64,000 nucleotides of DNA from Anadara kagoshimensis (GCA_021292105.1 CM037864.1:40042514-40106513), one strand, 5' to 3'; numbered from the stretch's first letter, positions 1 through 26,167 are shown. Made by a program: numbers and translations. The notes: generated by a model from the letters alone, not told the origin.

Positions 1-960
1 TGCATCCACATTAGGCTACTCGCTTCCGATTTATTTCATAAGATTCTATGATTATACTCCCCGTAAACTTTTGGGGCATATAGAAATCTCTGCTCGTCCG
101 TCCCATAACTTCCACATCGACGGTTGGATGTATTTTGATTAAACTTTGCATACGACTTATTCAAATATGAGACAATGTGTCGCATACCAAATACAGGTGT
201 GTAAGTCAAGGTCACTATATCAAGTTATTACTAAACTTATTTTAATTTTACAGCACTAGACGGCCGTTGTGGAATAAAATTCCTCATCAGTAGTGCTCGA
301 ACCAAAATTATGGAAATAAAAATACTTTTTAAATGTGGAAATGAGAAAAATCCACCTAACTTGAGGCTTTCAACGATAAAGCATTGGTTAGTTTTTAGGA
401 ATTTTAAAATTTTAGAAACAGATATCTTTTAGATTTGGACCCCGTTGGACTAATGCGATGTTAGGCATTTGTTTTTCAAAAGACTCATGAGACTGCTGCA
501 GTGATTTAAAAGCTACACTTAGTGCTGTTATATGTTTGCTATCGTAATAATAAAACGGTTTTAATTATGGCGAACAGAGTCCGTAATTTTAGACAATATT
601 ACATTTTTTTTTTATATTTTATGTTACAACATCGCTACCTTGCTGAAATCCACACGTAATAAGAAGTTAAATTTTAAAAATAAAAATGCTATTTGTCAGC
701 ATTTGATCATGAAGTTATGTATAATTCTTGTAGCAGTTCTATATGAAAGAAAAAAATAAGATTCTTATTAAAATATTTTACTACATTGTAACTTTCCAAT
801 AATTGACAAGTAAAACAGCAAGAAATGAAAACGACTAGATTTTATTTGAATTCATACGAGTTTTACGTCAGCTTTGTTTCAAAAACAGATTTTCATTAAT
901 CTTATATATCATATTTCCGATATCATTATCTTAATACGTAGAAGGAAGTAATTAGTAAGC
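1..960. other. intergenic, nothing recognised
   Basis: AT-rich sequence with no coding potential, no terminal repeats and no tRNA-like boxes that I could identify. Confidence 0.6.
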
Positions 961-963
961 CTA

Positions 964-1580
964 TGTACAGTACAGACCTGTCGAAAGTTTAACACTGAGC
1001 TAACAACGAATTGATGCCGAATCGGTAGATCATCTTGACCCTTCTTTAGCTATATCTCGGCGACTTTTTGGGCATTGGAGTTGTTTACTATCTTTTAGCA
1101 ATTTTTGTGTCATTGTCACGCACTAGTATATAGGCGTTAGGAAGATACAGTACAATCCTGTCGAAAGTTTAACACTGAGCTAAAAAAATCAGTGGTGCCG
1201 AATCGGTAGATCATCTCGACTCTTTGTTACCTATATCTCCACGGATTTTGGCAGTAGCTTGCTATCTTTTAGCAGTTTTTTCTGTCACTGCCACAAAGAA
1301 CATATATAGGCGTTAGGTATTCGTATCCGTTAAGATACAGTACAGACCTGTCAAAAGTTTAACACTGAGCTAACAAATTGGTACCGAATTGGTAGATCAT
1401 CTCGGTCCTTCTTTGTCTATATCTCGACAGCTTTTTATCTTAATATCTCGACGGCATTTTGACAGTTGCTAACTGTCATTTGGCACCTGTTCTGTCACTA
1501 GCTCTCCATATCTCGGCAGCCGAGCCTCGATTCCTTTCGTAAGCTAAGTGTTAATCATTTGACATGTCTGTAGTGTACTG
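964..1580. repeat. three-copy ~185-bp tandem repeat closed by an inverted copy of its end
   Basis: Three direct copies begin with (A)CAGTACA-(GACC)TGTC-AAAGTTTAACACTGAGC at about 967, 1147 and 1337 (spacings 180 and 190 bp). Each continues with GGTAGATCATCT and TATATCTC-G motifs. At 1536-1580 the start motif recurs in reverse complement, so the whole block is bounded by an inverted repeat of about 40 bp. It resembles a non-autonomous DNA transposon with internal tandem amplification. Confidence 0.7.
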
Positions 1581-1739
1581 ATGTATCACTGCAGATCATA
1601 GTATGCGAAAAAAAATCCAGTTCGCTTGCTGAATGTCAGTGGTTTTCTCCGGGTACTCCGGTTTTCTTCACCATCCCAAAACTGGCAAATGCAGTCTGAA
1701 TTAATGTTTTTGTAAAACCAGTTGTTGCATCATCTACGC

Positions 1740-2001
1740 CGGATAAGTAAAAAATAAAAGACAAAATCTACAATTGTAGTCTTAGTCAAATGTTCTTGAA
1801 GAATAATTCCTCGATCTTGATGACACTTAATACAAGCAATCCTTGTAAGTCTAGATGTCTGAAACATTATTCTGACACCGGATAAGTCAACAGCAATGTT
1901 CAATGATGCAAATTGGTTACTATCGCAACTTTCCCTGACGAGATTCGTACCCACGACCCTTTGATCTTGAAACTGATGCTCTACCTACTGAGCCACAGAG
2001 T
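1740..2001 (-). mobile_element. tRNA-derived SINE (family C)
   Basis: The reverse complement of 1938-2001 looks like a tRNA: TGGCTCAGTAGG (A box), an anticodon-like arm, and GGGTACGAATC (B box). A non-tRNA body follows, ending near 1740. It lacks a CCA-free mature acceptor pairing I can verify, and the body is attached, so it is read as a SINE head rather than a functional tRNA gene. The 74-codon open frame across it has no support. Confidence 0.55.
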
Positions 2002-2338
2002 TTCAAAATCCAGCTTTGTTGGAAATAAATTACTGGATTCAACAAGTAGGTACTCAGGTTTTTTCTTAAATTTGTAGTGTTAGTTTTTTTTAATTCTTAT
2101 ATAATAAATTATTCGAAAATAACCACTGTTTTAACTAAGGTGTGTTGGTTTTAGTTGGAGATAAAATGTTAGCTACCAATAGAAATCTGCAGCTGGTCCC
2201 ATCTACAATCATTTCTTAATTAAGGTTTTTCTAAACTTAAATTAAGCAACTGTTTGTAATCATCAAAAACAAACATACTAATCCATGTCCTAATAATAAT
2301 CCAGAAGCAAAGTAAAAACTTTGGAACTGACAAGATAG

Positions 2339-2398
2339 GTTAAACACGTGAACTTCCACCAGGGAAGTGAGGCCGGGTGCTTCAGAAGGGTAAGCACC
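2339..2398 (+). repeat. 60-bp dispersed repeat, copy 1
   Basis: The segment shares 33 identical leading bases with 6291-6347 and then diverges. It contains the small hairpin ACTTCC-ACCAG-GGAAGT. Its parent family is unknown. Confidence 0.6.
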
Positions 2399-2401
2399 TC
2401 T

Positions 2402-3555
2402 GTGTAACTAAGAATAACCATTATCTTCAAAATGACATAGTTGAATTTTCTATGTATCTTGAAACTTACTAAGGTTTCATTATTGTCAGATTTAAGTTGA
2501 GGTAAAATTTAGTTATGGAATGATTGTGAAAATGGGGGTTGAAACCTCGAAAATAACCGACGCAGCAACGAAAATACAAAATACATTGCGAACATTTGCG
2601 TTCAATAGCAGAAGTCCATAGTATTTATAACCTTTGACAATAGTTATGAAAGAATAATTAATAGAAAAGATGCTAAAAGATAGTACGCAACTGTCCAAAA
2701 ACCATTGATAAGCCTTAAATGATCTTCAAATTCTGACGACTTAAGGCTTTAAGTATTCTTAGTCGACGAGACAGCTTCGGATACCTATCCCAGCGCTTGC
2801 TGGTTTGTAATCTGGCCGAACCCGCAATGACAAACAGAAACAGGTTTACGTATTTCTTCCATCTTACAGGTCATTCACTTGTCATTCTTTAACAAAAACG
2901 GTAAGTAAAGATACAAATATCTAGTGCTGAACAAGGATTTCTGGTTAGTTTATAAGCATCATACGAAATGCAAACAAAAAATATACTAAAGATACCATCA
3001 ACAAAATGTTGCATTTTTAGATAAGTAATGTCATATTTATTGCTTTGGAAAAACAAATTCCAACAAACAATCGCTATACGAGTGGGTACAAACTGTGCAC
3101 CATTGGTTGCTGATTTGTTCTCATGAAGCAATATTGTTCAGAGCCTTGTTGTTTCTAGAGAAAAAGCATACAGATTTGTGGATAGTGCTTTTTGGACGCT
3201 ATCTATCCTAGCAAGCTTGGAATAAATGATACGAGTGATTCTTCAAGTTCTGTGTCATATTTAGAATGACACCCACGAAAGGTTACTCAGTTTGTAGCTG
3301 ATTAACTTCCATTTTCATGGCTATAGTCAACTTTAATTTTCTTTGTAGCAATAAGTACCTACTCCTGCTTATTGTGTATTTGTTAAACAGTTAATACACT
3401 TCAAATGATAGAGCTTGTTCCAACTACGAGAACCTAATAAACCTAAGCAACCTGCTTAAATAAGTTGTTGATTGAGGGATATTGCAAGTCTGTATCTAGC
3501 TAAACAGGAAGAAAATCTTGACATAGATATATAGCAGTTATGTTAACATCATCGT
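2402..3555. other. intergenic, no gene seen
   Basis: AT-rich, unstructured sequence between a short repeat and the LINE remnant. Short open frames here lack coding character. Confidence 0.5.
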
Positions 3556-3559
3556 GTGA

Positions 3560-5725
3560 AGCAACAGTTGGGAGTAAAAAAAGGAAACACCAGGAATGGA
3601 TATCACCTACTACTCTCATACATATTGACAAAAGGAAACAGCTAAAAGAAGAACTGAATAATAGTAAGACTAAAAAAGCAAAGCAAAAAACTTAAAAACT
3701 GTACTCTGAAGCAGACAAGTAGTGAAAAACAGTGCTAGACGAGACAAGAGGGAATTTATCTCCCAAAAAGACTTTGGAAGCAGAGGAGGCAGCTAGGCAG
3801 AACAACATCAAAGGCCTATATGATAACATCAGATTGCTGACAAACAAATTCAAAAAGTGTAGTAGACCAGTTAAAGATAAAGATGGTAATACCCTGAAAA
3901 CAACAGAGGAGCAAATGAAAAGATGGGTGGAACACTTCAAGGAAGTGCTGAACCAACAACCACCAATACAGAGAGCAGATATACAACCCGCTAGAGACAT
4001 ATTGCCCATAAATTGCAACCGACCATCAAGGACAGAAATTACAAAAGCCATAAACACTTTGAAAAACAACAAGTCACCAGAACCAGACAACATACCAGCA
4101 GAGGTCCTAAAAGCAGATCTTAGAGACGTCAACACAAATGTTGTGCGAGTCAATTGGTAAAATTTGGACAGATAAGGATGTACTACAAGAGTGGAAAGAA
4201 GGACATCTGGTCCCGGTTTCACAATTTCTCCTTAACTAAGTTTTTCCTTAACTTAAATATTGCAAAATGTCAAATCGATTTAATTTTGTTAATTTTCAAC
4301 AAATTGAGAAATTTAAGGTGTCATTTTTAAAATCACTTCTAGATTAAAACATTTGCATTTAGTTTTGGCAAAAATACTCACCAGTAGTTTCAAAGAGATT
4401 ACAGAAATTTGCTAAATTTAAGTTAAGAAAAATCTTAGCCAAGGAATGATTGTGAAACTGGGGCTTGGTAAAACTGCCAAAAAAGGAGATCTTGGCATTT
4501 GTGATAACTACAGAGGAATAATGCTTTTGTCAGTGCCTGGTAAAGTTTTAAACATAATACTCCCGGAGCGCGTGAAGAATGCTGTCGATCAAAAGCTGGG
4601 TGACAACCAAGCAGGGTTCCGTCAAAATAGATCGTGTGCGGACCACATAGCAACCCTACGCATTATCATCGAGCAGTCACTGGAATTCAAGTCATCACTA
4701 TATAGATAGTTTTCATCGATTTTAAAAAGGCTTTCGACAGTCTAGATAGAGCAGTGTTATGGAAATCCATGGGACATTATGGTATACCAGAAAAGTTCAT
4801 TAAGATCATTAAAAACACATACACAGGAATGCAGAGTCGAATAATGCACTAATGTCAACTCACAGACTCCTTTGACATCACTACAGGGGTACGGGTTTAT
4901 GAGACAAACTACAAGTAATAGAAGAAATGGAATCCAGTGGACACTTACTGAACAGCTAGGCGATTTAGATTTTGCAGATTACATCGCCCTTTTGTCCCAC
5001 ATCCACCAACAAATGAAAGACAAGCTGCTTGTAATAGAAGAGGGAGCATCTGAGACTGGCCTTACCATCAACAAAAAGAAGACCAAAGTGCTTAAGGCAA
5101 ATACCACCAGCCGTGCGAGTCTCCAAGTAACGTCAACTCCTTTGGGAGAGGTCGACTCCTTCACATATCTTGGTAGCGTTATGGATGGTCGAGGTGGCTC
5201 AGAGCAAGACATTAAATGCCGAATAGGAAAAGCAAGAACAACATTTAGAATGATGACAACTATTTGGAGAGCTGGAAACATCAACTTGAGCACTAAAATC
5301 AGATTAACTCAAATGTTAAAACCATACTTCTATATGGCTCCGAGACATGAAAAACAACAAAATGTCTCCTAAACAATCTCCACGTCTTCATAAACAATTG
5401 CCTAAGACAAATCCTAAAGATAAGATGGCCAGAGAAAATCACCAACTTTAATTTATGGGAGAAGCTATCAAAAAGGAAATGACGATGGATAGGACACACA
5501 CTGCGAAAGCAACAAATTCAATCCCATGACAAGCGCTGCAGTGGAATCCTGAAGGGAAAAGAAAAGTCGGAAGGCCAAGAAAACCTGGCGGAGAAACTTG
5601 CAAACAGAAATGGATAAAGAGGAATACAAATGGCAGACTTGTCAGACTAGCACAGAACTAGATGGAGGAGTGTTGTCAGTGGCCTATGTACTTCCCTGGT
5701 ACCACATGTATGTTAAAGGAAAAAA
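3560..5725 (+). pseudogene. degenerate non-LTR retrotransposon (RT-containing LINE)
   Basis: Broken frames match the reverse transcriptase of LINEs: a linker at 3732-4160 (RPVKDKDGNTLKTTEEQ, then PDNIPAEVLKAD), KKGDLGICDNYRGIMLLSVPGKV and QAGFRQNRSCADHIATLRII at 4446-4709, FIDFKKAFDSLDRAVLWKS at about 4715, and LDFADYIALLS with TYLGSVMDGRGG at 4872-5372. The palm motif is FADY instead of FADD, so a catalytic Asp is lost. The stretch after TTGVR that normally carries QGC...SP is deleted near 4892. Further stops and frameshifts follow, and a MITE splits the gene at 4212. The 3' tail (WIGHTLRK-like) is visible to about 5700. The clade (RTE or CR1-like) is not settled, and the 5' end is undefined. 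Confidence 0.85.
4212..4463. mobile_element. MITE inside the LINE remnant (CCCGGTTTCACAA family)
   Basis: About 252 bp bounded by CCCGGTTTCACAAT...TCCTTA and its reverse complement (TAAG-GAATGATTGTGAAACTGGGG). It interrupts the LINE codons for ...WKEGHLV | KTAKKGDLG. CTGGT on the left and TTGGT on the right may be a decayed target duplication. A second copy lies at 43113-43373. Confidence 0.8.
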
Positions 5726-5819
5726 CTATCTACGCTTACAAAGCTCTTCACATATCAGACATTTTCAAAAAAGCTGATTCGACCAGTTATTAAGTTGATT
5801 GTTTGAATGGGGTTAAATT

Positions 5820-6125
5820 ACTTCCCAGTGAAGAATATTTCACTTTTATTTAGACGTCACCAGCTCAGTTTGGTGACGTGACAGAAATTTTGACCTTTTC
5901 AGTGCTCTCAGGGCAATGTGCACTGTGGGTTCTTTATCGTTCCACGCCTGTCGTGACACGGGACCTCGGTTTTTAGGGTCTCCTCCGAAGGACCCCGTGA
6001 CTTTAATTTCTAAATGTTGAGTGTTTGTCAAAAGAATAGTCACTACCTATTTCAAGTCTTGGTCAGACCTGGTCGGTGTGGAAACCCATGACCTCTGCCA
6101 CAGTCTCCAATCATGAAGATCGCCA
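5820..6125 (-). mobile_element. tRNA-derived SINE family A, minus copy
   Basis: The reverse complement parallels 10312-10645: GAGGTCATGGGTTTCC B-box region, CCAAGACTTGAAA-TAGGTAGTGACTATTCTTT, GGTCCTTCGG, a GTCACGACAGGCGTGG segment, AAGAACCCACAGTGC, then GTGAAATATTCTTCACTGGG. The 5' tRNA part is incomplete. Confidence 0.75.
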
Positions 6126-6290
6126 CGGTTATAATATTGACCTTAATCATTTCAGTGACGATTTATAAATCTATATCTACTGACAGTTTCAGCTATGATT
6201 AGAATATGTACTTTAATCAAAAACCGTGTCCGAATCACTGCCAACCTGAGCCGCTGAAAAACGTTGAACTCAGTGACAAAACGGTTACGG

Positions 6291-6347
6291 GTTAAACACG
6301 TGAACTTCCACCAGGGAAGTGAGACCGGGTGCTGCGGAAGGATAAGT
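6291..6347 (+). repeat. 60-bp dispersed repeat, copy 2
   Basis: It begins GTTAAACACGTGAACTTCCA like 2339-2398, with the same small hairpin, and diverges after about 33 bases. Confidence 0.6.
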
Positions 6348-6794
6348 AAATGATAAAACAGTCAAACAAGACACGGTACTTTAAATATATATTCCTGACT
6401 TTGGACGGACACTGGAGAAAACTATGATGCGCAGTGGTGCGATTACTGATATTGGAGGTTGTATAAGTTTCTTCAAACAGAGCATTAATTAGTAGGATTT
6501 GTTTTGTTAGATCTCAGTTATCATATTTGTTGGTGGAATGAGTAACAATGATCCAAGAGAGATAACTCGTACAAGTTCTTACCTTATGCACAATAACCTG
6601 CTTGTTAGAATGAATATTCGTTTTCATCAATGGTACCAAAATAAACATTTTTCCGGTAATCATTAACTAAAATATAATATTTTTGGTCAATTTTATATTA
6701 GAGTTCAGTAAAATATGAGAAATATACTATAGTTTAAAAATTACGTCAGAAATAAAATTTGACGGTCTTTTAGGAATGTGGTACGTGATCGAAG

Positions 6795-6800
6795 CACGTG
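6795..6800. promoter_or_regulatory. CACGTG E-box just upstream of caprin-1 start
   Basis: A palindromic CACGTG lies 43 bp before the caprin-1 ATG, with a second ACGTG half nearby at 6783. bHLH-type factors (USF/MYC/MAX class) bind this core in animals. Whether it is promoter or 5' UTR is unknown because the transcription start is not visible; no convincing TATA box was picked out. Confidence 0.3.
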
Positions 6801-6842
6801 AAAAACTGTCTTTATGCCGAACTGAGTTGTTGCTGTTGAAGG

Positions 6843-21079
<14,237 letters not shown>

Positions 21080-22190
21080 GGAGCTTCCTGCATGTCACAT
21101 GACTATCACGTGATTGATATGGCTGCTGAAGAAGCCTTTTTATTTTGTTTCAATGGCAACTTTATTTTGAAATGTGTTAAGTTGTGGATGATTTGAAATC
21201 AAACCTTTTTAAATGCATGAAACTTACAAATTTTGTTACTTTTGTTAATTTAATTGAAAAATTAATTATTTAGTTGGTTTAAATATATTTTCATTTCTTC
21301 TGTTCCTTGAGTTGATTTTACTATAGTTTTGGTAGTATTTGTAAAGGTTTTATATTTTGCATCTTGGAAGAGAGTATTTTCCAGATATACATGTAGGTAT
21401 TGGGTTTTACAAATAATCCGCAACTTTACACACAAAGAGTCAATTACTACTAGCATTGTATTTTCCGAGTGGTGTAGACGAGGTATGGCAAATTTCAACG
21501 GCAAACAATTCACTACTTACACCCCATATATCATTTCTATTTCTCCTCCTTCCTTTGTCCAAGACATGACCACAATCAAACCAGACAGATTTTGATTATA
21601 CGGTAAAGAAGAATATTATCAAATATACAAGATATAACATTGAATTATGAAGAGTAAACAGTTTGAAGAGATTTGAATTTTATTCAGATTGATTTTAACA
21701 GAATGATGTTAGTGCTATAATTTGTATCATCATGTGGATTTTAGTGATGATGGTATGATGACAGTGATAATAAAACAGTTCAATTTTTATACAAACTTGT
21801 TATACATGTGGGGAAAAACTCTGATACTTGCATTTTATTAATGTAAAAAGCAATTTTGATTTTTTGTAAGTTTCATTATTATGTAAAATGCTTTTTTGTT
21901 TTAAAGCATTTACTGCTCCCTACTTGTATACAGTGAAAAAAATGTGAAGAAAAAAAAAAGAAAAAAATTGTAAAATCAAAGAAAAAAAACTGTTTGAAAA
22001 AAATATATCATTTCATTTTCTGTCTGTAAATCCTTTGATTCATGCTTTCATTTTGCATTTGTTTCAAGAAACAGCTAGGCCATATTATTTGTTACCTAAC
22101 TTTGTATAGATCTTCATGGAAAAACACGGTGGTTCAGTGTTTAAATTTGGGCCTGCACTTTAATAAAAGGATAAAACTAAATTGAAGAGT
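21080..22190 (+). other. caprin-1 3' UTR, probable
   Basis: AT-rich non-coding sequence follows the TAA stop. An AATAAA hexamer at 22162-22167 is the best poly(A) signal, followed by A/T- and GT-rich sequence; an earlier AATAAA lies near 21767. A/T homopolymer runs are frequent around 21945-22000. The exact end of the transcript is inferred. Confidence 0.55.
22162..22167 (+). terminator. AATAAA polyadenylation signal of caprin-1
   Basis: A canonical hexamer about 1.1 kb after the stop codon, followed within 30 bp by TTGTGTTTTATTT, a GU/U-rich downstream element. Upstream alternatives exist, so alternative polyadenylation is possible. Confidence 0.5.
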
Positions 22191-22240
22191 TGTGTTTTAT
22201 TTATGATATTGAAATGAGTGTAAAATTCATACATATTGAA

Positions 22241-22640
22241 CTTATTAAGTCACCACCAACATTGTTGGGGTGACTTATTGGAATACCCATTTTATACATG
22301 CAAACTCTGTCCATTTAAAATCGTGTCCAGCTATATCTCATTAATGCTTTGAAGGACTCTCGTGAAACTTCACAGGAATAATCTTCATGGTCCAAAGGTA
22401 TGTCATGACCTTGAACCAAGCTCATATCGGAAAGTTCAAGGTTGTAGGAAAACTTTAAATGTTGGAGCAAGGGGTATTTGGCTCTCAAGAGACAGTTCTA
22501 GTTCTTTTTTCTTTGATCTCTCAAGTTTATATCCCAGGCCAGTTTGGTTGAATGTTTTATGTCACATCAGCAATTTTCAGCACTTGAGTTTTTACTCTGG
22601 AATCTGGAGGATTAAACTATACAAGTTATGTAGCACCGAA
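22241..22640. repeat. dispersed repeat with AAGTCACC/GGTGACTT terminal hairpin
   Basis: TAAGTCACC-ACCAACATTGTTGG-GGTGACTTA (22244-22280) is a terminal hairpin. It is followed by a TATCTC...GAAACTTCACAGGAATAATC type body with TGACCTTG, reminiscent of other mollusc interspersed repeats. The right boundary is unclear. Confidence 0.45.
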
Positions 22641-23282
22641 GTTATGTACATGGGTAGTAATATTTATGAGCACCTTTTTGATTGCTAGTACATTGGCCTG
22701 CAACGTCAGGTAATCATTGCAGACCACACAGTTCATTATACTGGTAGAGATTAATCACCATACTGTAGAGGCCTACCACAGGGACAAATGATTTATCACT
22801 TGTGGTTGTGTGTTTAGAAGTTTTTGATAGTAATAATCAAGTTTCAAATATTCTTCAACAATCGCCAACCACGACAGAACTTTTTCTTTGGCCATTTTAT
22901 ACTCTTGACTTTATAAAAATGTTCATTATAGTGACCCCTATTACCATGTGTAATGAAATAGAATTAAAATCAAACTTCAATAAATTTCGTTTAATTTTTA
23001 AATTATACATCATAGGAACATGTTAAAAATGATTTAAGTTGACGGAATGATACTAGTAAACTTTTGCAATGAAACTATTGTCAATCTGCTTTCATTTAAT
23101 AGAAATTGTATTTTAATTCAACAATAGTCCAAGTACCACACTATTTTGACATGTTTCTTGAAAAACCGTTTGTGGTTTCAATAGAGCTAGCAAGGCAAAG
23201 TTGTCAGCTACTTGTTTGGATTAAGTTTGTCACCTACTTCCACTAAATTTACATTTTTTGAATTTGTTTTGCAAGGCATATG

Positions 23283-23447
23283 CAGTCAAACCTGTCTATA
23301 AAGGCCACCCAAGGGAATTGGTAAAAGTTGTCTTTATGCACAGGTGGCCTTTATATACAGGTTCAAATAATATGTGGATACAATTCTACTGGCCTCTATC
23401 AGCAGGTGGTCCTTGTATAGAGGTGGCCTTTAAGGCAGGTTTTACTG
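23283..23447. mobile_element. TA-flanked MITE (CAGTCAAACCTGTCTATAAA family)
   Basis: CAGTCAAACCTGTCTATAAA at the left and GCAGGTTTTACTG at the right, then TA. The interior repeats GGCC(T/A)CC and 'CTTTATA' motifs in both directions. Relatives are at 34827-35363, 52264-52355 and, as fragments, 37152-37235 and 42650-42760. Confidence 0.8.
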
Positions 23448-23654
23448 TAATATTACTCCATACTTGTTGCCTACTTTATTTGTCTTGTACTTATAATTTC
23501 ACAGAAATGGCTGTTGTCATTTTGTATGTTGATCTCGAAGTTGCTCTCAATATGTTTATATATAGGTCTGTCTGTATTGTGGCCTGCTCTTAATGGCTTC
23601 TTAGTTTCATCTATGTATTTGCCTGTTCATAATGATTCGGGATCTTTTTTGGAC

Positions 23655-23850
23655 GTGTGGTTTAAAGCATGAACTTTGGGATCACGGCATCTCACTGGCC
23701 ACATTTGAACCCTACTTGGGACAGATCCTAGTTGGAGAGTTTGCTTGCCCAAGGTTGGTTTTCTTCAGGCAAGTTTTCTTCTCCCTCCCTGAACTGACTG
23801 CCTCGATATAAGTGAAATAATCTTGACTAGGGCATTTCTTTACTCCAATG
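23655..23850 (+). mobile_element. SINE family B copy
   Basis: GGTTTAAAGCATGAACTTTGG, GATCACGGCATCTC, GGACAGATCCTAGT, GAGTTTGCTTGCCCAAGG, GATATAAGTGAAATAATCTT and GACTAGGGCAT are family B landmarks in order. Confidence 0.75.
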
Positions 23851-23949
23851 ATTTTGTTAAAAACTTGGTTTTCGGTCTATTTAACACATATATTTCTGAT
23901 TGTGAACGATTCTTGCATTCATCTTGAACTCAATTGGTCCACTTACAGT

Positions 23950-24870
23950 CAAGATGACCAAGAAGTACTCCTTGGCTTATTGAAAGTTCTGTGTTAAAAC
24001 CACAGAGTAGTCCGAGAATTTGCTGGAGATTTTCATCTGTCTTTGTCGGAGATGACCAAGAAGTACTCCTTGGCTTATTTAAAGTGTTGTGTTAAAACCC
24101 CAAAGCAGCCTGAGAATTTGCTGGAGAGATGACCAAGAAGTACTCTTTGGGTTACTAGTGTGGCGACACCTTTAGGGGTTTCGCGGGAAAGAATGGATCA
24201 ATCTAGAGGATTTTTATTTGTAGAGCTCATCCACAGAACTTGCCACTCAAAAGTTTAACACAGACCTAACGGATAAGTGCCAAACCTACCAATAATTTGG
24301 TAAAGAATTGGTTACTTTATTATGGGTACGAATTCAAAACGGTACGTTAAAATTTATTTTGGATGATAGGGCCGGGCCGACTTTAATCACTTATTGTGGA
24401 TTTTATGTGCAAGATAGAAAAAATATAAAAATACCGTCTTTTTCCGTCAGATTTAAAACTTTTTTCTGTCAATGGACGACTTTTTCGTACAATGAACGGT
24501 TATTGAACAGGAAGTGCATTAAACGTAATTGTTTTTTGGAAAAATTCATTTTTTGCATGTTTGACCCAAAAATTAAGTATGATACCGATTTTTCCCAAAA
24601 ATTTCACCAAGTTAGATAGCTAGATCGCATTAGACTCCATAACCTCAATTTTTTTTAGCAAAATCTATCGAGTAGTTTTCAAGGTCCCCAAATTGCTGAT
24701 ATATGCTGCTAAAAATGAGAAAGTTGTCGCCTTTATCATTTCACATCCAGAGGATGTTCCAAATGAATTCGTCACTATCCTCTAGATTGTTCCATTCTTT
24801 ATTTAAAGTGTTGTGTTAAAACCCCAAAGCAGCCTGAGAATTTGCTGGAGATTTTCATCTGTCTATGCTC
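23950..24870. repeat. ~110-bp repeat in several copies, split by a TIR element
   Basis: GATGACCAAGAAGTACTC(C/T)TT occurs near 23951, 24051 and 24127, and the following unit TTAAAGTGTTGTGTTAAAAC to GAATTTGCTGGAGA near 24000, 24080 and 24805. The last copy is separated from the others by the 24188-24799 element. Confidence 0.65.
24188..24799. mobile_element. ~612-bp TIR element
   Basis: AAAGAATGGATCAATCTAGA at the left and TCTAGATTGTTCCATTCTTT at the right form a 24-bp inverted repeat with one mismatch. No clear target duplication is visible. An open frame of 103 codons inside (24308-24619) has no recognisable similarity and is probably chance. Confidence 0.65.
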
Positions 24871-25879
24871 GAGACTTTCGGATAAGAGCTCTTTGTTAGC
24901 ATATGTTAAGGACAAGAATGGCCCCTCATTGACATTAAGCATACTGCAAAGGTATTGAATTATAATTAATGAAATCTGGGTTTCTCTCATTCTATGGATA
25001 TGGAAGTGTTTCAGATATATACTTTTTACCATGGTATCCTTCACCATCACAGAACAGACTGCCTATGTAAATAAAAGTTAAAGAATCTTGACTGGGGCAT
25101 AAAATAACCATTAGTCCATTCCAATGAAAAAGGTGTCATGGTGGGAAAGAACATAGAAAAAGAACAAAGATACAAAACACATAAACTGGTGGGAGTTATA
25201 TTTATAATACAATATTAGTATCCCTAAAGTATGAAACACATTCATGATGACTTACATTAATTTTCATATATACACATATCCATCTATACATATATGTACA
25301 ATCTATAATAATGTGACACTCCAATGTAATAAGTTATTATATAAATATACACATTATCAAAATCACTAAAAATGAAGCATAAATTATAATGGGCTTCATC
25401 AATGGACCACATTATACCCTTTAATGTTAAGTGTCAAACTTCCGTTTATACTGGTTATTGAGAACATTTATTACACATTTTTTGAATACCGGTAATGGCA
25501 TTTTTGCAGAAAACCTTTGAAATTTGTTAATTCTATATCCAATGTAATTTGTAGATGTACACAAACTTTGTTGGGTATCATGTGGTACATTGTATGGTAG
25601 TCCCAAGTGTCATAAACACCGTACATATTCTCTTTATTACTGTTTCTTGCATATCTTGTTTAAAAACCTAAAATAATGTTGGATAAAATTACCCCTCTCA
25701 TATTAGAGAATTATTTATTTGTAGTCTTTCTTTTAGTTGTATACTTTATAAGCAGAAAACCAAGTTTTTGTTGAAGCTCTTGTTTTTATTTTGATTTTCA
25801 CAAATATAAGCAAACAAGCTCTGACAGTGCTTCAGGAACGTTGTATTTTGAATTGCACTTTATGAATAGTGAAAAAAGA

Positions 25880-26000
25880 AGTCTTAAGCAGAATAGAATA
25901 GTTCACCTGGACATCAATCTGAAGCCTCAAAACCCAGTATTTGTAACTGAATACTACTTGTCCTAATAAGGTTAGGCCTTTGGCTCAGGTGAGCTAATAA
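25880..26000 (+). repeat. terminal fragment of a pearl-like element
   Basis: It ends GGCCTTTGGCTCAGGTGAGCTAA, which is the right terminus seen at 28318-28337 and 39780-39803. The rest of an element is absent. Confidence 0.55.
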
Positions 26001-26167
26001 TATTTGATATAAGGTATACCAGTTGTATACAAATAATTATAAAGAAAAGGGAAACAATTCTTTGAACATAAAAAAGGTAATTATATCCATGCAGAGTTTA
26101 AAATGTGTATATTTGTAAGTACTACTTGAAATATATATGGCAAACATTTGTTAGAAATAAACAAAAA

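Noticed and set aside
1730..1954. 74-codon open frame on the minus strand as a host exon
   Set aside because: It overlaps the body of a tRNA-like SINE and has no recognisable protein similarity.
3692..4222. 176-codon open frame on the minus strand
   Set aside because: It is the antisense shadow of the LINE reverse-transcriptase region and has no family similarity.
24308..24619. 103-codon open frame as a transposase
   Set aside because: No catalytic motif or known domain is visible; it lies in a short TIR element and is likely chance.
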